Source of the DNA: Platerodrilus igneus
Lineage: Eukaryota > Arthropoda > Insecta > Coleoptera > Lycidae
Length of the DNA stretch: 64,000 nt
Reading direction: 5' to 3'
Assembly (NCBI GenBank): GCA_036346225.1
Contig: JARFIW010001670.1
Span: 2,852,001 to 2,916,000 of the forward strand
A program made the translations under genes and the position numbers. Within the stretch, counting starts at the first letter, position 1; each line of letters begins with the position of its first letter. Positions 62,845 to 64,000 of the stretch are shown piece after piece. The notes beneath the pieces were generated by a model. It was given only the letters and a program-made list of their open reading frames with translations. It was not told the DNA's origin and did no database searches.

Positions 62845-63359
62845 CTTTGTATTAAAATTAAGTTTAAATGGCTGCATGCTTGGCATTAAATGTTTTTACA
62901 TTTTGTTGTGTATAATATCAGAATAAAGATTTTATAATAGTATTACATGGCTCTTTGTTTATAAAAGGCTATGACGTCACCACGACCTTGGAAAAGTAGT
63001 CGAAACTAGGTAACCGAGAGCATAGCGAAGTGGGGATTTTACCTATATGGTGGTTGTAAGGGTTGGTTTTAAATTTTAGGGATTAGATTACCGATTTTTT
63101 AGAGTAGTAATGGGGGGGGGGGGTTAAAATGAAGCAAGAAGGAAATCCCCTCTCGACAAGGAGGAAATTTCACCCCACAATGAGGAGCAAGGAGGAAATC
63201 CTTCCCCCCAAGGAGGAAATCCCCTTAAAATACGATTTAGCAGATCCTTCTTATGGGAATTTACTTGTAAAACCTAGGTTAAAGATGAATCGGGAGGATG
63301 TGGATCGGGTGGAGTGAGTGAGGAGTGTGCCAGAACCATCCAATTCCTCTACTGTCATG

Positions 63360-64000
63360 TGTTAAAATCTGCACTTGTGATTGACTTACATTGTGAAATT
63401 GCAGACGTTTTCTGAGGAAACCGTGACTGCAATTGCGTAAACGTGAAACAACAGCTTCTAAATTATAACAGAATATTGGGCGTGTTCGGTAAAAAGAGCA
63501 ACTTTCGTTACAGTTATCAGAGGTTAAATAAGATCCTTTTGTATCTTCTGAATGGACGTATTCAGTCACATATAATGCTGTAACGCTCTCACTTACAATT
63601 TTAAACTCATACTACCGACTTTATCTTATTCAAAACAATATTTTGTTCGTTGAATGCGCCCATTGTTATTTATTATTAATTTATTTAAGTTAGTATTTAT
63701 TTTATTAGAACATCTATCTCTCCAAAAGTCAATCCTCGTTTATCAGTAGAAGTTTGCAAATTGTTGGTTCTGCAGAATGAACGCGTCTATTGATGGTTTA
63801 ATTTCCTATGTTAAATTTTGTAAATTGACATCTTTTGTTGAGAGTTGTTTGCGTTAGCGGTCTATAGTTTTATAATCTTCGACTTTAGTGTTCATTTTTC
63901 ATTTCAAAACGATCTTTTCAAAATTTGTATAAAATTATATATATCATTGTACTAAAGATTTTTTATTAAAATAGGTTCCTTGCCTAAAATTTCATGTTCG
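63360..64000. other. Sequence after the palindrome; no feature recognised
   Basis: Probably more of the acetyltransferase intron or intergenic DNA. No GNAT motif B exon is visible in either strand. The open frame 63279-63569 (minus) spans the element boundary and is taken as chance. Confidence 0.45.

Larger units (their letters stand above)
58844..63353. mobile_element. 4.5-kb palindromic element with 6-bp target duplication; Polinton-like ends
   Basis: The two halves are inverted copies: left arm 58844-61091, loop 61092-61115 (24 nt, GC-rich), right arm 61116-63353. Both ends start AGTAGA(A/G)GAATTGG when read inward. GTCATG flanks the element at 58838-58843 and 63354-63359. The arms carry small indels and substitutions. 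A 6-bp duplication and AG-starting long inverted repeats are reported for Polinton/Maverick elements, so a collapsed Polinton-like element is a reasonable inference. No polymerase, integrase or ATPase is visible. Confidence 0.8.
61116..63353. repeat. Right arm of the palindrome
   Basis: 2238 bp, the inverted copy of 58844-61091. The outer part contains AAGGAGGAAATCCCC-like repeats (63130-63235) and a run of 12-13 G at about 63112. Confidence 0.88.

Noticed and set aside
63279..63569. 96-residue minus-strand frame at the right end of the palindrome
   Set aside because: It crosses the element boundary and has no counterpart in the left arm or any recognisable motif.

Overview
This is AT-rich arthropod nuclear DNA, most likely from an insect. 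Spliced genes, (TAA)n microsatellites, tRNA-headed SINEs and a dense crowd of eukaryotic transposons rule out a bacterial origin. The order of insect cannot be fixed from this window. Almost all of it is transposable-element sequence, and nearly every element gene is broken by stops, frameshifts or nested insertions. Only one exon looks like an ordinary host gene: a GNAT-family, arylalkylamine N-acetyltransferase-like coding exon at 58110-58585.

Layout. 1-5846: a Jockey/CR1-type LINE on the + strand, with a Tc1/mariner element (823-2286) inserted between ORF1 and ORF2. 5850-6935: three tandem ~405-bp units carrying tRNA-like sequences. 7728-8405: remains of a Penelope-like element (GIY-YIG domain). 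9528-9825: a tRNA-headed SINE with a 15-bp target duplication. 9947-16726: a hAT element of the ZMYM1/TTF-DUF4371 type with an 8-bp target duplication, itself split by a 1.88-kb solo-LTR-like insertion (13038-14921).

16772-52100 is the most structured part. It is a tandem array of a composite unit in the order A, D (DDE transposase with introns), E, hAT, B, (TAA)n. Two units keep only A and B joined directly and lack the ~8-kb D-E-hAT core. Different elements entered different units: a gag-only Ty3/gypsy-like LTR element (20418-27792), a Dong-like R4 LINE in a (TAA)n tract (43905-47841), and a second copy of the SINE (49045-49342), for which the undamaged empty site is preserved in the sister unit at 35508-35521. 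The array ends where a piggyBac element sits at a TTAA (52101).

52101-58006 holds that piggyBac remnant, a BEL/Pao integrase/DUF5641 fragment and a second, complete-ended piggyBac (55619-58006) lying 70 bp upstream of the acetyltransferase exon. In the intron after that exon lies a 4.5-kb, almost perfect palindrome (58844-63353) with ~2.24-kb arms, a 24-nt loop, a 6-bp target duplication (GTCATG) and AGTAGA ends. Each arm carries the same unrecognised gene cassette, read outward from the centre. The ends resemble what is reported for Polinton/Maverick elements, but I recognise none of the proteins. This is the strongest candidate for something undescribed.

All assignments come from reading protein motifs and repeats by eye. 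Percent identities and clade placements were not computed.
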